From: Gordonia polyisoprenivorans NBRC 16320 = JCM 10675
Lineage (GTDB): Bacteria > Actinomycetota > Actinomycetes > Mycobacteriales > Mycobacteriaceae
Direction: 5' to 3'
Length of the DNA stretch: 64,000 bases
Assembly (NCBI RefSeq): GCF_000241325.1
Contig: NZ_BAEI01000004.1
Location: 62,001 to 126,000 of the forward strand
A model generated the notes under the pieces. It worked only from the letters and a program-made list of their open reading frames with translations. It made no database searches and was not told the DNA's origin. Made by a program: the position numbers and the translations under genes. This document shows, piece by piece, positions 25,290 to 34,219 of this stretch. The stretch's first letter is position 1, and each line of letters starts with the position of its first letter.

Positions 25290-25464
25290 GGTTCCGGCTT
25301 CGCAGCAGCGCACCGAGATCGATGGCGCCGTCGCGTTGTAGACCCAGTGCCAGCCCGATGCCGCCGAGGACCAGCGCGAGGACGAAACCGCCGAAGCCCC
25401 CGGTGGTGACCGCGAGTGCGAGCAACAATCCCACGATCAAGCCGATAGTTGCGTTGTTACCCAT
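25282..25464 (-). CDS. Small DUF2273-like membrane protein
   Basis: 60 aa from ATG 25464: MGNNATIGLIVGLLLALAVTTGGFGGFVLALVLGGIG, two glycine-rich helices, then a short basic tail (LLRSRNRG). Such small proteins lie in Asp23 operons of many Gram-positive bacteria. It overlaps both neighbours by 8 bp, which implies coupled translation and fixed stoichiometry. Confidence 0.75.
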   Translation of the reverse strand: MGNNATIGLIVGLLLALAVTTGGFGGFVLALVLGGIGLALGLQRDGAIDLGALLRSRNRG

Positions 25465-25879
25465 TCTGATTCCCCTCTGTCGCGCCGGGTTGGTCACCGC
25501 CGGCGGGGGTGCCGCGGCGGGAAGCCGAATTCTGTTGTTCCGCCCGTTGTCCCGGGAAGCTGATGTCCTCGATGGTCACATCGACCGGCACCCCGGCGAC
25601 CTCCGTGGCAACAGCCACCGCGTGCGCGGCGACGGTACGCAGGTCGTGGGAGATGTCGACGATCACGTGCACTCCGCCGCGGTCGTCGTCGAGTTGCACA
25701 CCGCTGACCCGGCCGCCGGGGAGATAGGTGGCGATCTCGCCGAACATGCCGCCGTGCAGACCGGTGACCCCGTCGACCGCGGTCACGGCGTCCGCGACCT
25801 GCTGCGCAAGGTCGGCGCCCGGCCCCCCGGAACGTGTGGGGAGCCGGTCACTTCCGGATTCGGCCTGCACGGCGATCAC
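25457..25879 (-). CDS. Divergent Asp23/Gls24-like protein
   Basis: 140 aa. VADAVTAVDGVTGLHGGMFGEIATYLPGGRVSGVQLDDDRGGVHVIVDISHDLRTVAAHAVAVATEVAGVPVDVTIEDI follows the Asp23 secondary-structure pattern (helix, Gly-Val loop, two strands, helix, VDVTIEDI strand) without the usual N-terminal strand. The C-terminal 25 residues are low-complexity. GTG 25879 overlaps the upstream stop by 4 bp. Assignment rests on pattern and context. Confidence 0.7.
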   Translation of the reverse strand: MIAVQAESGSDRLPTRSGGPGADLAQQVADAVTAVDGVTGLHGGMFGEIATYLPGGRVSGVQLDDDRGGVHVIVDISHDLRTVAAHAVAVATEVAGVPVDVTIEDISFPGQRAEQQNSASRRGTPAGGDQPGATEGNQNG

Positions 25880-26379
25880 TGAACCCGAGGCGGGGTGTCG
25901 GTCTGGTCGTCGTCGTCATCGCCGAAGTTGATGTCGTGCACGGTGACGTTGACCTCGGTGACCTCGAGCCCGGTCATGGATTCGATCGCGTTGATCACGT
26001 TGCGCCGGATCGCCGCGGCCAGTTGATGAATGGCGACGCCGAAGTCAGCGACGATCGATACGTCGACGGCGGCCTGCTTCTCGCCGACCTCGACGTTGAT
26101 GCCCTGGGTGGTGCTGACCGAGGTTCCGGGAATGACCTCGCGCATCTTTCCGACGACACGCTCGGCTGCGCCACCGACATCGTGGACGCCGTCGACCTCG
26201 CGGGTCGCGATGCCGGCGATCTTCGCGACGACCGCATCGGCGATCACGGTCCTGCCGCGGTCACCGGGCGCGCCACTCTCGCGGGCCAGTGCCAGGCCCT
26301 TTCCCGTGGGCTCACTGGTGTCCGTCGCTGCGGCGGCGGTGGTGGTCTTGGTCTTATCGGTCACAGTTGAATCGGTCAC
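25876..26379 (-). CDS. Asp23/Gls24-family envelope stress protein (first gene)
   Basis: 167 aa. After a Thr/Lys-rich N-terminus comes a clear Asp23 domain: GRTVIADAVVAKIAGIATREVDGVHDVGG ... INVEVGEKQAAVDVSIVADFGVAIHQLAAAIRRNVINAIESMTGLEVTEVNVTVHDINF, ending in an acidic D5-containing tail. GTG 26379 has GAGGAG upstream. First gene of a six-gene coupled operon, diverging from an ECF sigma factor 141 bp away, which is the obvious candidate activator. Confidence 0.9.
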   Translation of the reverse strand: MTDSTVTDKTKTTTAAAATDTSEPTGKGLALARESGAPGDRGRTVIADAVVAKIAGIATREVDGVHDVGGAAERVVGKMREVIPGTSVSTTQGINVEVGEKQAAVDVSIVADFGVAIHQLAAAIRRNVINAIESMTGLEVTEVNVTVHDINFGDDDDDQTDTPPRVQ

Positions 26380-26504
26380 GAGAACTCCTCTGTACTCACT
26401 CGACTACACACGGTGGACACTGTTCGCGGCATCCGCCGCACCGAGCGCGGCGAGAAGACCTCGGTGGTCTCATCGTCGTCCCGGATTGCGGCGCACGATG
26501 CCGG

Positions 26505-26510
26505 TATAAG
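26505..26510 (+). promoter_or_regulatory. -10 element (TATAAG) before ECF sigma gene
   Basis: TATAAG lies 10 bases before GTG 26521 in an otherwise GC-rich region, placing transcription start within a few bases of the proposed start codon. Confidence 0.4.
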
Positions 26511-26520
26511 GTCAGTCGTA

Positions 26521-27222
26521 GTGGAACCGAAATGTGCACGCGTGAATTCGAGTGAGTCCGGTCACAGCCCGGCGGCTCCGGGTCTGGCGTTGGGCGGTCT
26601 GTCCGACGACGAGTTGGCCGCGGCCGCCGCCGTCGGCGACACCGAGGCGTTCTCGGAGCTGGTCGCCCGGCTGTCCCCACCCTTGCTGCGGTATCTGCGC
26701 CGTATGGTGCCCGATTCCCAGACCGCGGAGGACCTGGCCCAGGACACGTTGCTCGATGCCTGGCGGGGGCTGCCGGACTTCGCTTTTCGCAGCAGCGTCA
26801 AGACGTGGGTCTTCGCGATCGCGCACCGCAAGACGATCGATTATCGCCGCCGTCGCCGAGACATTCCGACCGACGACGTCCAATTCGCCGACCTGGCCGC
26901 CGCCGAACCGCTACCGTCGGATGAGGCGATGCGGCAGACCCTGGTCGAGGCGCTGGGTACCGAGTTGCTCACCCTGCCGCAGAATTCCCGGGCGGTGTGG
27001 TGGCTCCGCGAGGTCGAGGGATTGTCGCTGGCCGAGATCTCGCGAATCCTGCAGATCAGCACCGGATCGGTCCGCGGACATCTGCAGCGCAGTCGCCGCT
27101 ATCTCGCCACCCGGTTGGAACCCTGGCGGCCCGGTGGCCGATCGTCGGACCCGCCCAACGACCCCGGCGCCGACACCGACACCGACCCGACGCCGACACA
27201 GCAGGAAGGAGCCCAGGAGTGA
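26521..27222 (+). CDS. ECF-type RNA polymerase sigma factor
   Basis: 233 aa from GTG 26521. Sigma-2 spans about residues 40-110 (DTEAFSELVARL ... SQTAEDLAQDTLLDAWRG ... SSVKTWVFAIAHRKTIDYRRRRR) and sigma-4 about 138-200 (LPQNSRAVWWLREVEGLSLAEISRILQISTGSVRGHLQRSRRYL). The C-terminus is a short acidic Asp/Thr tail. The next gene overlaps by 4 bp and is not a zinc-binding anti-sigma factor by sequence. Divergence from the Asp23 operon suggests it directs envelope-stress genes; inference from position. Confidence 0.9.
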   Translation: MEPKCARVNSSESGHSPAAPGLALGGLSDDELAAAAAVGDTEAFSELVARLSPPLLRYLRRMVPDSQTAEDLAQDTLLDAWRGLPDFAFRSSVKTWVFAIAHRKTIDYRRRRRDIPTDDVQFADLAAAEPLPSDEAMRQTLVEALGTELLTLPQNSRAVWWLREVEGLSLAEISRILQISTGSVRGHLQRSRRYLATRLEPWRPGGRSSDPPNDPGADTDTDPTPTQQEGAQE

Positions 27223-27686
27223 GTAGCCAACTCGACGACGAACAGACCGACGCCTGGCTCGTTGCTGCCGGACGTGAACTCGACGGTGCCACCGACCGTC
27301 TCAGCGAGGACGCCAATCGCCTCGTCACCGCGATCACCGCGAATCTCGGGCGGGTGCGCCGGCCGGGCCGCCCCCTCGACACCGACACTCCCGGGGTTCA
27401 GGTCTCCGACCGGGTCCTCAAGCAGGTCCTCGCGGTGCGCATCCGCCGCACCGTGGGTCGCCTGGTGGTGCATCTGCTCGTCGACGGCGAGGACGGACGC
27501 GTCGACCGCATCCGGATCGGCCTGATCGCCCGCTACCACGACGTGCTGCCGTCGGATTCGGAGCAGGTGCGCGACATCATGACCGAGGTGCTGACCGAGT
27601 TACTCGGGCCCGAACACGCGGCGGTGGCCGCCTCCCACCTCGATGTCCGCTGGCAGGATCTGGAAACGCACGAGTGGTCGGCGTGA
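27219..27686 (+). CDS. Partner protein of ECF sigma factor, unknown
   Basis: 155 aa. GTG 27219 overlaps the sigma stop (GTGA) and follows GGAAGGAG. Residues about 65-150 (VLKQVLAVRIRRTVGRLVVHLLVDGEDGRVDRIRIGLIARYHDVLPSDSEQVRDIMTEVLTELLG) alternate strand and helix in a way loosely like Asp23/Gls24 domains. It lacks an HxxxCxxC anti-sigma motif and any transmembrane helix. It could modulate the sigma factor or be a fourth Asp23-like subunit; neither is shown. Confidence 0.72.
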   Translation: MSSQLDDEQTDAWLVAAGRELDGATDRLSEDANRLVTAITANLGRVRRPGRPLDTDTPGVQVSDRVLKQVLAVRIRRTVGRLVVHLLVDGEDGRVDRIRIGLIARYHDVLPSDSEQVRDIMTEVLTELLGPEHAAVAASHLDVRWQDLETHEWSA

Positions 27687-27744
27687 ACCGCCGACCACTC
27701 GCCGTCACTTCCACCCGCGCCCGGGCCGGGCGGGTGAGCTCCCC

Positions 27745-29076
27745 TTACTCGCCCTGTGCTGCCTCGTCTTTCACCGACCTGCGGTCACCTGCGCTCCACG
27801 CATAGGGCAGATCGGCGCCGTTGAGGACATGATCTCCGATGGCGCGCAGCTTGAAGATGAGCGGGTTGTGTACCGAGATCACCCGCGCGTTGCGCCAGTG
27901 CCGGTCCAGGCGCAGCCGTTCGGAGGTGATCGACGCCCCGCCGACCTCGAACAGGGCTGACGTGGCGTCGAGCACCGTCGTGATGACCGCGTGCTGGGCG
28001 CGCGCGACGTCGAACTCGACCTCGTCGAGCAGCGCCTCGTCGGTGGCGCCCTCGTCGAGGAGCAGATCGAGCTTGCCCGCGATGTCGAGGACCAGGGTGC
28101 GCGCGGTGTAGGCAGCAGCGGCCAGGCGCCCGATGACCTGCTGCACCAACGGATCCTCGCGGGGTAGATCCGCCGCGGCGTGGGTGAAGGTGCGGGTGCG
28201 GGCACGCACCCATTCGGAGGTGTCGTCCAGCGCGCGTTGCGCGATACCCGCGAGCACCGACAACTGCACCAGCTGCAGATACGACGTCGCATACGTCCGG
28301 CCGGGGGCTCCGTATCCGGCGCCGAGCAGCCGATCAGCGGGCACCTCGACACCGGTGAACTCCGTGGTGCCGCTCGCGGTCAGCCGCTGACCGAAGCCGT
28401 CCCAGTCGTCGTGCTGGGTGACCCCGTCGGCGTCGGCGTCGACGAGAACCGAGACACGTTCTCCCCCATGATCACCCGCGACGAGGATGTGGTCGGCGTA
28501 GAGACTGCCGGTGCTGTAGTACTTGGTGCCGTCGACGCGGTATCCGCCCTCGGTGTCGGTCACCGTGGTGCGATAGCGGTCCACGGCGCCCACGCCGGGC
28601 TCGGTGATGGCGTTGCCGACGAGCGTTCCGTCGGCCACGGCCTGCAGCCACCGCTGTCGGGCGGGCGAGTCGTCGGCGAGCAGCTGATCCTCGACGAAGG
28701 ACCAGTGCACCCGAAGCGCTTGGGGCAGATTGGATTCCGCCGCAGCCAGATCGATCAGCAGCCGGAACAGGGTCTGTACCGACGCCCCGTAACCACCGAA
28801 TTCGACGGGGACACGCAACGCACCGAACCGGACCTGTTTGAGCCACGCGATCTCCTCGTGGGCGAGACGGCGGTCCTCCTCTCGCGCGACGGCCCCCTCG
28901 GCGATCCGGGCGAACACCGGCCCGAAGACGGCATCGAGGTCGGCGTCGGTGTACTCGCCACTTGCGGGGGTGCTTGCGGCGCTCGAGGTGCTTGCGGCGC
29001 TCGAGGTGCTTGCGGCGCTCGAGGTGGTTGCGGCGCTCGAGGTGCTTGCGGCGCTCGAGGTGGTTGTTGCGGTCAC
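27745..29076 (-). CDS. DszC/SfnC-like acyl-CoA-dehydrogenase-fold flavoprotein
   Basis: 443 aa of the flavin-dependent monooxygenase branch of the acyl-CoA dehydrogenase fold (DszC, SfnC), which use reduced FMN and oxygen on sulfur compounds. Visible motifs: VRFGALRVPVEFGGYGAS, ALRVHWSFVEDQLL, ITEPGVGAVDRY, VDGTKYYSTGSLYADHILV, and RVISVHNPLIFKLRAIGDHVLNG near the end. The N-terminal 35 residues are a Ser/Ala/Thr repeat (SSAAST)n encoded by 18-bp tandem repeats. GTG 29076 follows GGAAGGA. Substrate unknown; a role in organosulfur use is suggested only by the family. Confidence 0.8.
   Translation of the reverse strand: MTATTTSSAASTSSAATTSSAASTSSAASTSSAASTPASGEYTDADLDAVFGPVFARIAEGAVAREEDRRLAHEEIAWLKQVRFGALRVPVEFGGYGASVQTLFRLLIDLAAAESNLPQALRVHWSFVEDQLLADDSPARQRWLQAVADGTLVGNAITEPGVGAVDRYRTTVTDTEGGYRVDGTKYYSTGSLYADHILVAGDHGGERVSVLVDADADGVTQHDDWDGFGQRLTASGTTEFTGVEVPADRLLGAGYGAPGRTYATSYLQLVQLSVLAGIAQRALDDTSEWVRARTRTFTHAAADLPREDPLVQQVIGRLAAAAYTARTLVLDIAGKLDLLLDEGATDEALLDEVEFDVARAQHAVITTVLDATSALFEVGGASITSERLRLDRHWRNARVISVHNPLIFKLRAIGDHVLNGADLPYAWSAGDRRSVKDEAAQGE
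28970..29059. repeat. Five 18-bp tandem repeats inside CDS start
   Basis: Unit GTGCTTGCGGCGCTCGAG (one copy with GTGGTT), five complete copies with partial copies on both sides. In frame it encodes SSAAST/SSAATT in the DszC-like protein N-terminus. Confidence 0.9.
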
Positions 29077-29414
29077 GGTGGTCCTTCCACGGCACCGACC
29101 GCCGGTGTGCGGATGCGGCGGCCGAAGTCTTCTGGGTCTGTCCTGTCGTCTGTCCTGTCGGAGCTGCCGGTGCGGCATCGCGACACGAGGCCCCGACAGT
29201 CTCCTCCGCCGTTCCGCTGCCGCCCACACTTCTACGCAGTGCGCGCAGAAGGCGTGCGGATCGGCGTGACTCATCCCTGCCGGGTGATTTGTCCGGACTC
29301 GCGGTCGCCGAAGCACCCACGACGGGCACCACCGGACCTAGTCTTTTCGCAGAGCACGTCATCACAAGGCGCTCGGTGGTCTCCGCGCGCCGCCGGAGAA
29401 GGGGCACACCCGAA
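29077..29414. other. 338-bp divergent intergenic region
   Basis: No gene seen. It holds a doubled CTGTCCTGTCG motif near 29143-29165 and a TAGTCT hexamer at 29339-29344 that may be the -10 of the transporter gene at 29415. Confidence 0.35.
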
Positions 29415-30602
29415 ATGGCCAAAGGCCACGCACCCATGTCGTTGCGCGCGAACCCGCCGGCGTGGTCGATGCCGCGCGGTGCCATCGTGCTGGTGTCGAT
29501 CGCCGGCATCGTGGTGGCCGTCGCGGGTATCCGATCGGTCTCCTCCCTGGTGGCACCGATCTTCTTGGCGTTGATGCTGACGGTGGCGGTGGCCCCGGCC
29601 GCGAGTTGGATGCGGCGCAAGGGTTTACCGGCCTGGCTGGCCTTCGTCACGGTCCTGGTGCTGGTGTACGGAATCCTGGTGGGACTGTTCGCCTCGCTCG
29701 CCTACTCGGTGGCGCGCCTGGCGACGATCCTGCCGAACTACAGCGACAGGTTCAACGATCTCCTCGCCTCGTTCCAGCGATTCCTCACCTCGCACGGGGT
29801 CAGTGAACAAAAAGTGCACGACATGCTGCACAACATCGACTCCAGCAAGATCATCGGCGCGGCCACCGACATCGTGCAGTCGACCGCCGGCGTCGCCTCG
29901 TCGTTGGTCCTGATCCTGGCGCTGCTGTTGTTCATGGCCGCCGACTCGGTCGGTTTCGGGGACCGGATGGAGTATCTACGCGCCGAGCGCCCCGACATCG
30001 CGTCGGCCTTCTCCGCCTTTGCCCAGGCCACTCGCAGTTATCTGTGGGTCTCCACGCTGTTCGGTCTGATCGTGGCGGTGTTCGACAGCGTGGCGCTCGC
30101 GATCATCGGCATACCGCTGCCCATCCTGTGGGGCCTGTTGTCGTTCATCACCAACTACATCCCGAACATCGGATTCGTCATCGGCGTCATCCCGCCTGCG
30201 CTGCTCGGGCTCCTCGACGGCGGTGTGCCGACGATGCTGGTGGTCATCGTGGTCTACAGCGTGATCAACGTCGTCATCCAGTCGGTGATCCAACCGAAGT
30301 TCGTCGGCGACGCCGTCGGGCTCTCGACCACCTTGACGTTCGTGTCATTGCTGTTCTGGGCGTGGGTCCTCGGTCCGCTCGGGGCGATCCTGGCGGTGCC
30401 GTTGACCATCATGTGCAAGGCTCTGCTGCTCGACATCGATCCGTCCACCCGATGGGTCGACGCGCTGCTCAATTCCTCTGTCCCGCAACGGGCGACGACG
30501 CCGTCCGACAAGAACGACGAGCCAGACGAGCCAGACGAGCCCGACGATCCCGATCCGGCAACGCCGCCGGAGGACGGACCAGACCCCACCGAGACGCGTT
30601 AG
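29415..30602 (+). CDS. AI-2E family transporter
   Basis: 395 aa with the family layout: two to three N-terminal helices, a soluble segment (NYSDRFNDLLASFQRFLTSHGVSEQKVHDMLHNIDSSKI), then five helices with SYLWVSTLFGLIVAVFDSVAL, ILWGLLSFITNYIPNIGFVIGVIPPALLGLLDG, VIQPKFVGDAVGLS and LGPLGAILAVPLT. Members move AI-2 or act as ion or small-molecule antiporters; the substrate here is unknown. The C-terminal 35 residues are an acidic Pro/Asp/Glu tail with DEPDEP repeats. ATG 29415 chosen; later in-frame ATGs are possible. Confidence 0.88.
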   Translation: MAKGHAPMSLRANPPAWSMPRGAIVLVSIAGIVVAVAGIRSVSSLVAPIFLALMLTVAVAPAASWMRRKGLPAWLAFVTVLVLVYGILVGLFASLAYSVARLATILPNYSDRFNDLLASFQRFLTSHGVSEQKVHDMLHNIDSSKIIGAATDIVQSTAGVASSLVLILALLLFMAADSVGFGDRMEYLRAERPDIASAFSAFAQATRSYLWVSTLFGLIVAVFDSVALAIIGIPLPILWGLLSFITNYIPNIGFVIGVIPPALLGLLDGGVPTMLVVIVVYSVINVVIQSVIQPKFVGDAVGLSTTLTFVSLLFWAWVLGPLGAILAVPLTIMCKALLLDIDPSTRWVDALLNSSVPQRATTPSDKNDEPDEPDEPDDPDPATPPEDGPDPTETR

Positions 30603-30618
30603 GAGGACTCGGAGGAGT

Positions 30619-31440
30619 TCACCGGTCGGTCCACACCGGCGCTCGTTTGGCCAAGAACGCCGACATCCCCTCCTGCGCATCGCAGGTCATCGCGTTGGTG
30701 GCCATCGTCTCGGCCATGAGCTCGTATGCGCGCGTCTCGGTTTCGTCGATCTGCTGATAGAAGGCACGTTTGCCGATGGCCAAGGTGGAGGCGCTCGACC
30801 CGGCGATGCGCAGCGCGAGTTCACGGACCGTCGTCGCCAGTTCGTCGGGTGACACGACGTCGTTGACCAGTCCCCAGTCAGCGGCGGTGTCGGCGTCGAT
30901 GGCGTCACCGGTGAGCAGCATCTTCATCGCCCGCTTGCGCCCGATCGCACGCGTGAGCGCCACCATCGGCGTCGAGCAGAACAATCCGATGCGCACACCC
31001 GGGGTCGAGAACGTCGCGGTCGTGGCGGCAACGGCGAGATCGCAGGTCGCAACGAGCTGACAGCCGGCGGCGAAGGCCGCCCCGGCGACCTCGGCGATGA
31101 CCGGACGATCGAGTTCGTGGACCGCGGCCATCATCTCCACACAGGTGTCGAAGACAGCGCGCTCGTCGTCGAGGGTGCGGTCGACGAGCTCGGACAGATC
31201 ATGTCCGGCGGAGAACGCCGGCCCGTGCGCGCGGATCACGACCACCCGGACGGCGTCGTCGGAACCCAACGTCCGCAGGGCCGCGGTGACGGCGCGCATC
31301 GTCTCCGTCGACAACGGGTTGCGCCGACGCGGGCGGGTCAACGTCACGATCCCCAGTGGCGCCTCGACAACCACCTCGACCGGATCCGGATCCGAGGACC
31401 CCGTGCCGACCCCTGCTGCCGGCTGTGCTGTGTGCGTCAT
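30619..31440 (-). CDS. ECHDC3-like enoyl-CoA hydratase family protein
   Basis: 273 aa crotonase fold. HGPAFSAGHDLSEL gives the first oxyanion-hole loop and VAGAAFAAGCQLVATCDLAVA the second. The segment FSTPGVRIGLFCSTP is characteristic of ECHDC3-type proteins; where true enoyl-CoA hydratase has Glu (PE), this has Gly, and the other catalytic Glu of GGGxE is also missing, so ordinary hydration is unlikely. ATG 31440 follows GAGGAGAAG. Convergent with the AI-2E gene. Confidence 0.86.
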   Translation of the reverse strand: MTHTAQPAAGVGTGSSDPDPVEVVVEAPLGIVTLTRPRRRNPLSTETMRAVTAALRTLGSDDAVRVVVIRAHGPAFSAGHDLSELVDRTLDDERAVFDTCVEMMAAVHELDRPVIAEVAGAAFAAGCQLVATCDLAVAATTATFSTPGVRIGLFCSTPMVALTRAIGRKRAMKMLLTGDAIDADTAADWGLVNDVVSPDELATTVRELALRIAGSSASTLAIGKRAFYQQIDETETRAYELMAETMATNAMTCDAQEGMSAFLAKRAPVWTDR

Positions 31441-31566
31441 GTCTTCTCCTCGCTCCCACCCCGCGTAGGGCTGTACCCGAGTCCAGTGTGCCGATCACCT
31501 CGACCCGGCATCGGCATTTCCCGACGAACCCGCCACGCCCCGTCCGTGTGGGCAGGTGGCGACCCG

Positions 31567-33279
31567 TCAGTCGACGCAGGGAATGGTGCCCGTGTTGACC
31601 ACGGCCGGGCCGCTGTCGGGCGCGGGTCCGGAGTCGTCGGCACTGGCATCCTGGGCCCCGTCGGAGGAGTCGTCGGTCGTCGGGGTGGCCTCCGACCCGG
31701 AGTCCGACGACGACGCACCGGACTGGGAACCGCCGGACTGGGAGGTATCGGATGAGGACGGCGCGGGCGCGGCGACCGGCACACCGAAGGCGCGCTGGAC
31801 CTCGGCGCGGATCGCGACGGGATCGATGATGTTGACGTCTTGATCGTCGACGGTCGCATACCGCACGACGGGCAGGGTCTGGAAGCTGATCTTCTGATCG
31901 GGCACGCCGATCATGTCCTGGGCCCAGGACACCACATCCCAGCCCTGGGAGAAGACGACGTCGTCGTCGACGACGCTCATCAGCCGGTTCAGCTTGCCGA
32001 CGTCGGTGAGCGTCCCGGCGCTCTGCACCTGATGGAGGGCGGAGAGCAGGAAGGCCTGCTGGCGGTGGGTGCGGTCGAGGTCGCCGCGGGTCAGCCCATG
32101 ACGCTGGCGCACGAAGGCCAATGCCTGCGACGCCGACAGCCGATGCATGCCCGCACTGAAGTTCGCGCCCGAATAGTCGTCGGACACCGCGTGATTGAGG
32201 CACACCTCGACGCCGCCGAGTGCCTTGGCGACGTCGTAGAAACCGATCAGGCTGACCTCGGCGAATCGGTCGATGGGCACTCCGGTGAGGGTGCGCACCG
32301 CCTTGATCGTTGCGGTGCGGCCGGCATCGCGGCCCTTCGCCTCGAGCGTGGCCGGATCGCTGATGCCCTCGTTGGCCAGTTGGTCCTCGGTGGCCGCCTT
32401 CGTGCGGCCGTACACCTCTTTGATCTTGGCCTGGGACACGTCGAGATCGGGCGTCTCGACGAGGTCGTCGCGCGGGATGGAGTAGGCGACGATGTTCTTC
32501 CGGTCGGCCGGGATGTGCATCAGGATCAGCGTATTGGTGTTGTAGCCGCCTGAGTCGCCGTCACCGGCGTGTAGCTGTCGCATCACATCGTCGGGAAGAT
32601 CGTTGCCGTTCTTGTCTTTTCGGGTGTCGAGCCCGATCAGCAGGATGTTCTGGGCGCCATCGGTCGACCGCGGCGCACCCTGCAGCGCGTTGGAGTACCC
32701 GAGCCCGCCACGAAATGTGCTCGCCCCCATCCACATCGCCCCACAGACGACGAATGCGATGACCGAGCACACCACGACTGCCGCACGCGCCAGTCCGATC
32801 GCGGTCCGGCGGCGCGCGGGCCGCGCGGAATCGTGCCCTGATCGTCGTGGTGCACGACGCCGTGCGGGGTCGCGTTCGACCGAGCGGCCCCGTGCGGTGC
32901 CGCTGCGGGCCGGGATGGCCCGAAATGTGCCGGCATCGGCCCCCACCGCGTCGTCGTCCGGCGTCGACGCTGCCGCCCGCTCGTGCGGCCGGGGGCGACG
33001 ATCCGGTGTCGGGGTCGTCGGGATGGGTCGGGTCGGGTCCTCGGAGACCGAACGGCGGGTCGGCTGCGGCTCGGTGGGGCTGACATCGAGATCGGGGTGA
33101 TCCGGCACGTCCGGTTCCGCGGGGAAGCCCCCGACCGGCGTCCAGACCGAGGTGTCCTCGTCGGCTCGGCGCTGCGCCGCCCGGCGATACACCTCGCCCG
33201 CAGTCGGCCGATCGGGCCGTGCGGCGCGGTGACGTCCGGAGGACGCACGCGACCGACGTCGATCGAACTCGCTGGCCAT
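31567..33279 (-). CDS. LytR-CpsA-Psr (LCP) cell-wall ligase
   Basis: 570 aa. A long basic and acidic cytoplasmic N-terminus (about 158 residues), one transmembrane helix (about 160-187), then the LCP domain with NILLIGLDTRKDKNGNDLPDDVMR, TNTLILMHIPADRKNIVAYSIPRDD, FYDVAKALGGVEVCLNHAVSD and ASQALAFVRQRHGLTRGDLDRTHRQQ. These enzymes join arabinogalactan or other glycopolymers to peptidoglycan in this bacterial order. The C-terminus is a 70-residue Ser/Asp-rich tail ending CVD. ATG 33279 is chosen for GGAG five bases upstream. Confidence 0.92.
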   Translation of the reverse strand: MASEFDRRRSRASSGRHRAARPDRPTAGEVYRRAAQRRADEDTSVWTPVGGFPAEPDVPDHPDLDVSPTEPQPTRRSVSEDPTRPIPTTPTPDRRPRPHERAAASTPDDDAVGADAGTFRAIPARSGTARGRSVERDPARRRAPRRSGHDSARPARRRTAIGLARAAVVVCSVIAFVVCGAMWMGASTFRGGLGYSNALQGAPRSTDGAQNILLIGLDTRKDKNGNDLPDDVMRQLHAGDGDSGGYNTNTLILMHIPADRKNIVAYSIPRDDLVETPDLDVSQAKIKEVYGRTKAATEDQLANEGISDPATLEAKGRDAGRTATIKAVRTLTGVPIDRFAEVSLIGFYDVAKALGGVEVCLNHAVSDDYSGANFSAGMHRLSASQALAFVRQRHGLTRGDLDRTHRQQAFLLSALHQVQSAGTLTDVGKLNRLMSVVDDDVVFSQGWDVVSWAQDMIGVPDQKISFQTLPVVRYATVDDQDVNIIDPVAIRAEVQRAFGVPVAAPAPSSSDTSQSGGSQSGASSSDSGSEATPTTDDSSDGAQDASADDSGPAPDSGPAVVNTGTIPCVD

Positions 33280-34071
<792 letters not shown>

Positions 34072-34089
34072 TCGACAACGACGCAGCAC

Positions 34090-34146
34090 GGATCCGGTGT
34101 CTCCCGGATCCGGCCGAGGGGACGATCCACTGCGTGGGTCGTCCCC
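34090..34146 (+). terminator. Tandem hairpins after rpf
   Basis: First stem GGATCCGG/CCGGATCC (34090-34111), second stem GGGGACGA/TCGTCCCC (34118-34146) with further pairing inside the loop (CCAC/GTGG). Starts 19 bp after the rpf stop. Confidence 0.65.
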
Positions 34147-34197
34147 TTGCTCGTCTGGCGGGCTTGCTCGTCTGGCGGACGTGCTCGTCCTGACGGG
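34147..34197. repeat. Three 17-bp tandem repeats
   Basis: Unit TTGCTCGTCTGGCGGGC, two good copies and a third with changes, immediately after the rpf terminator. Confidence 0.75.
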
Positions 34198-34219
34198 CGC
34201 CGAGACGCGGCCCACGGCG

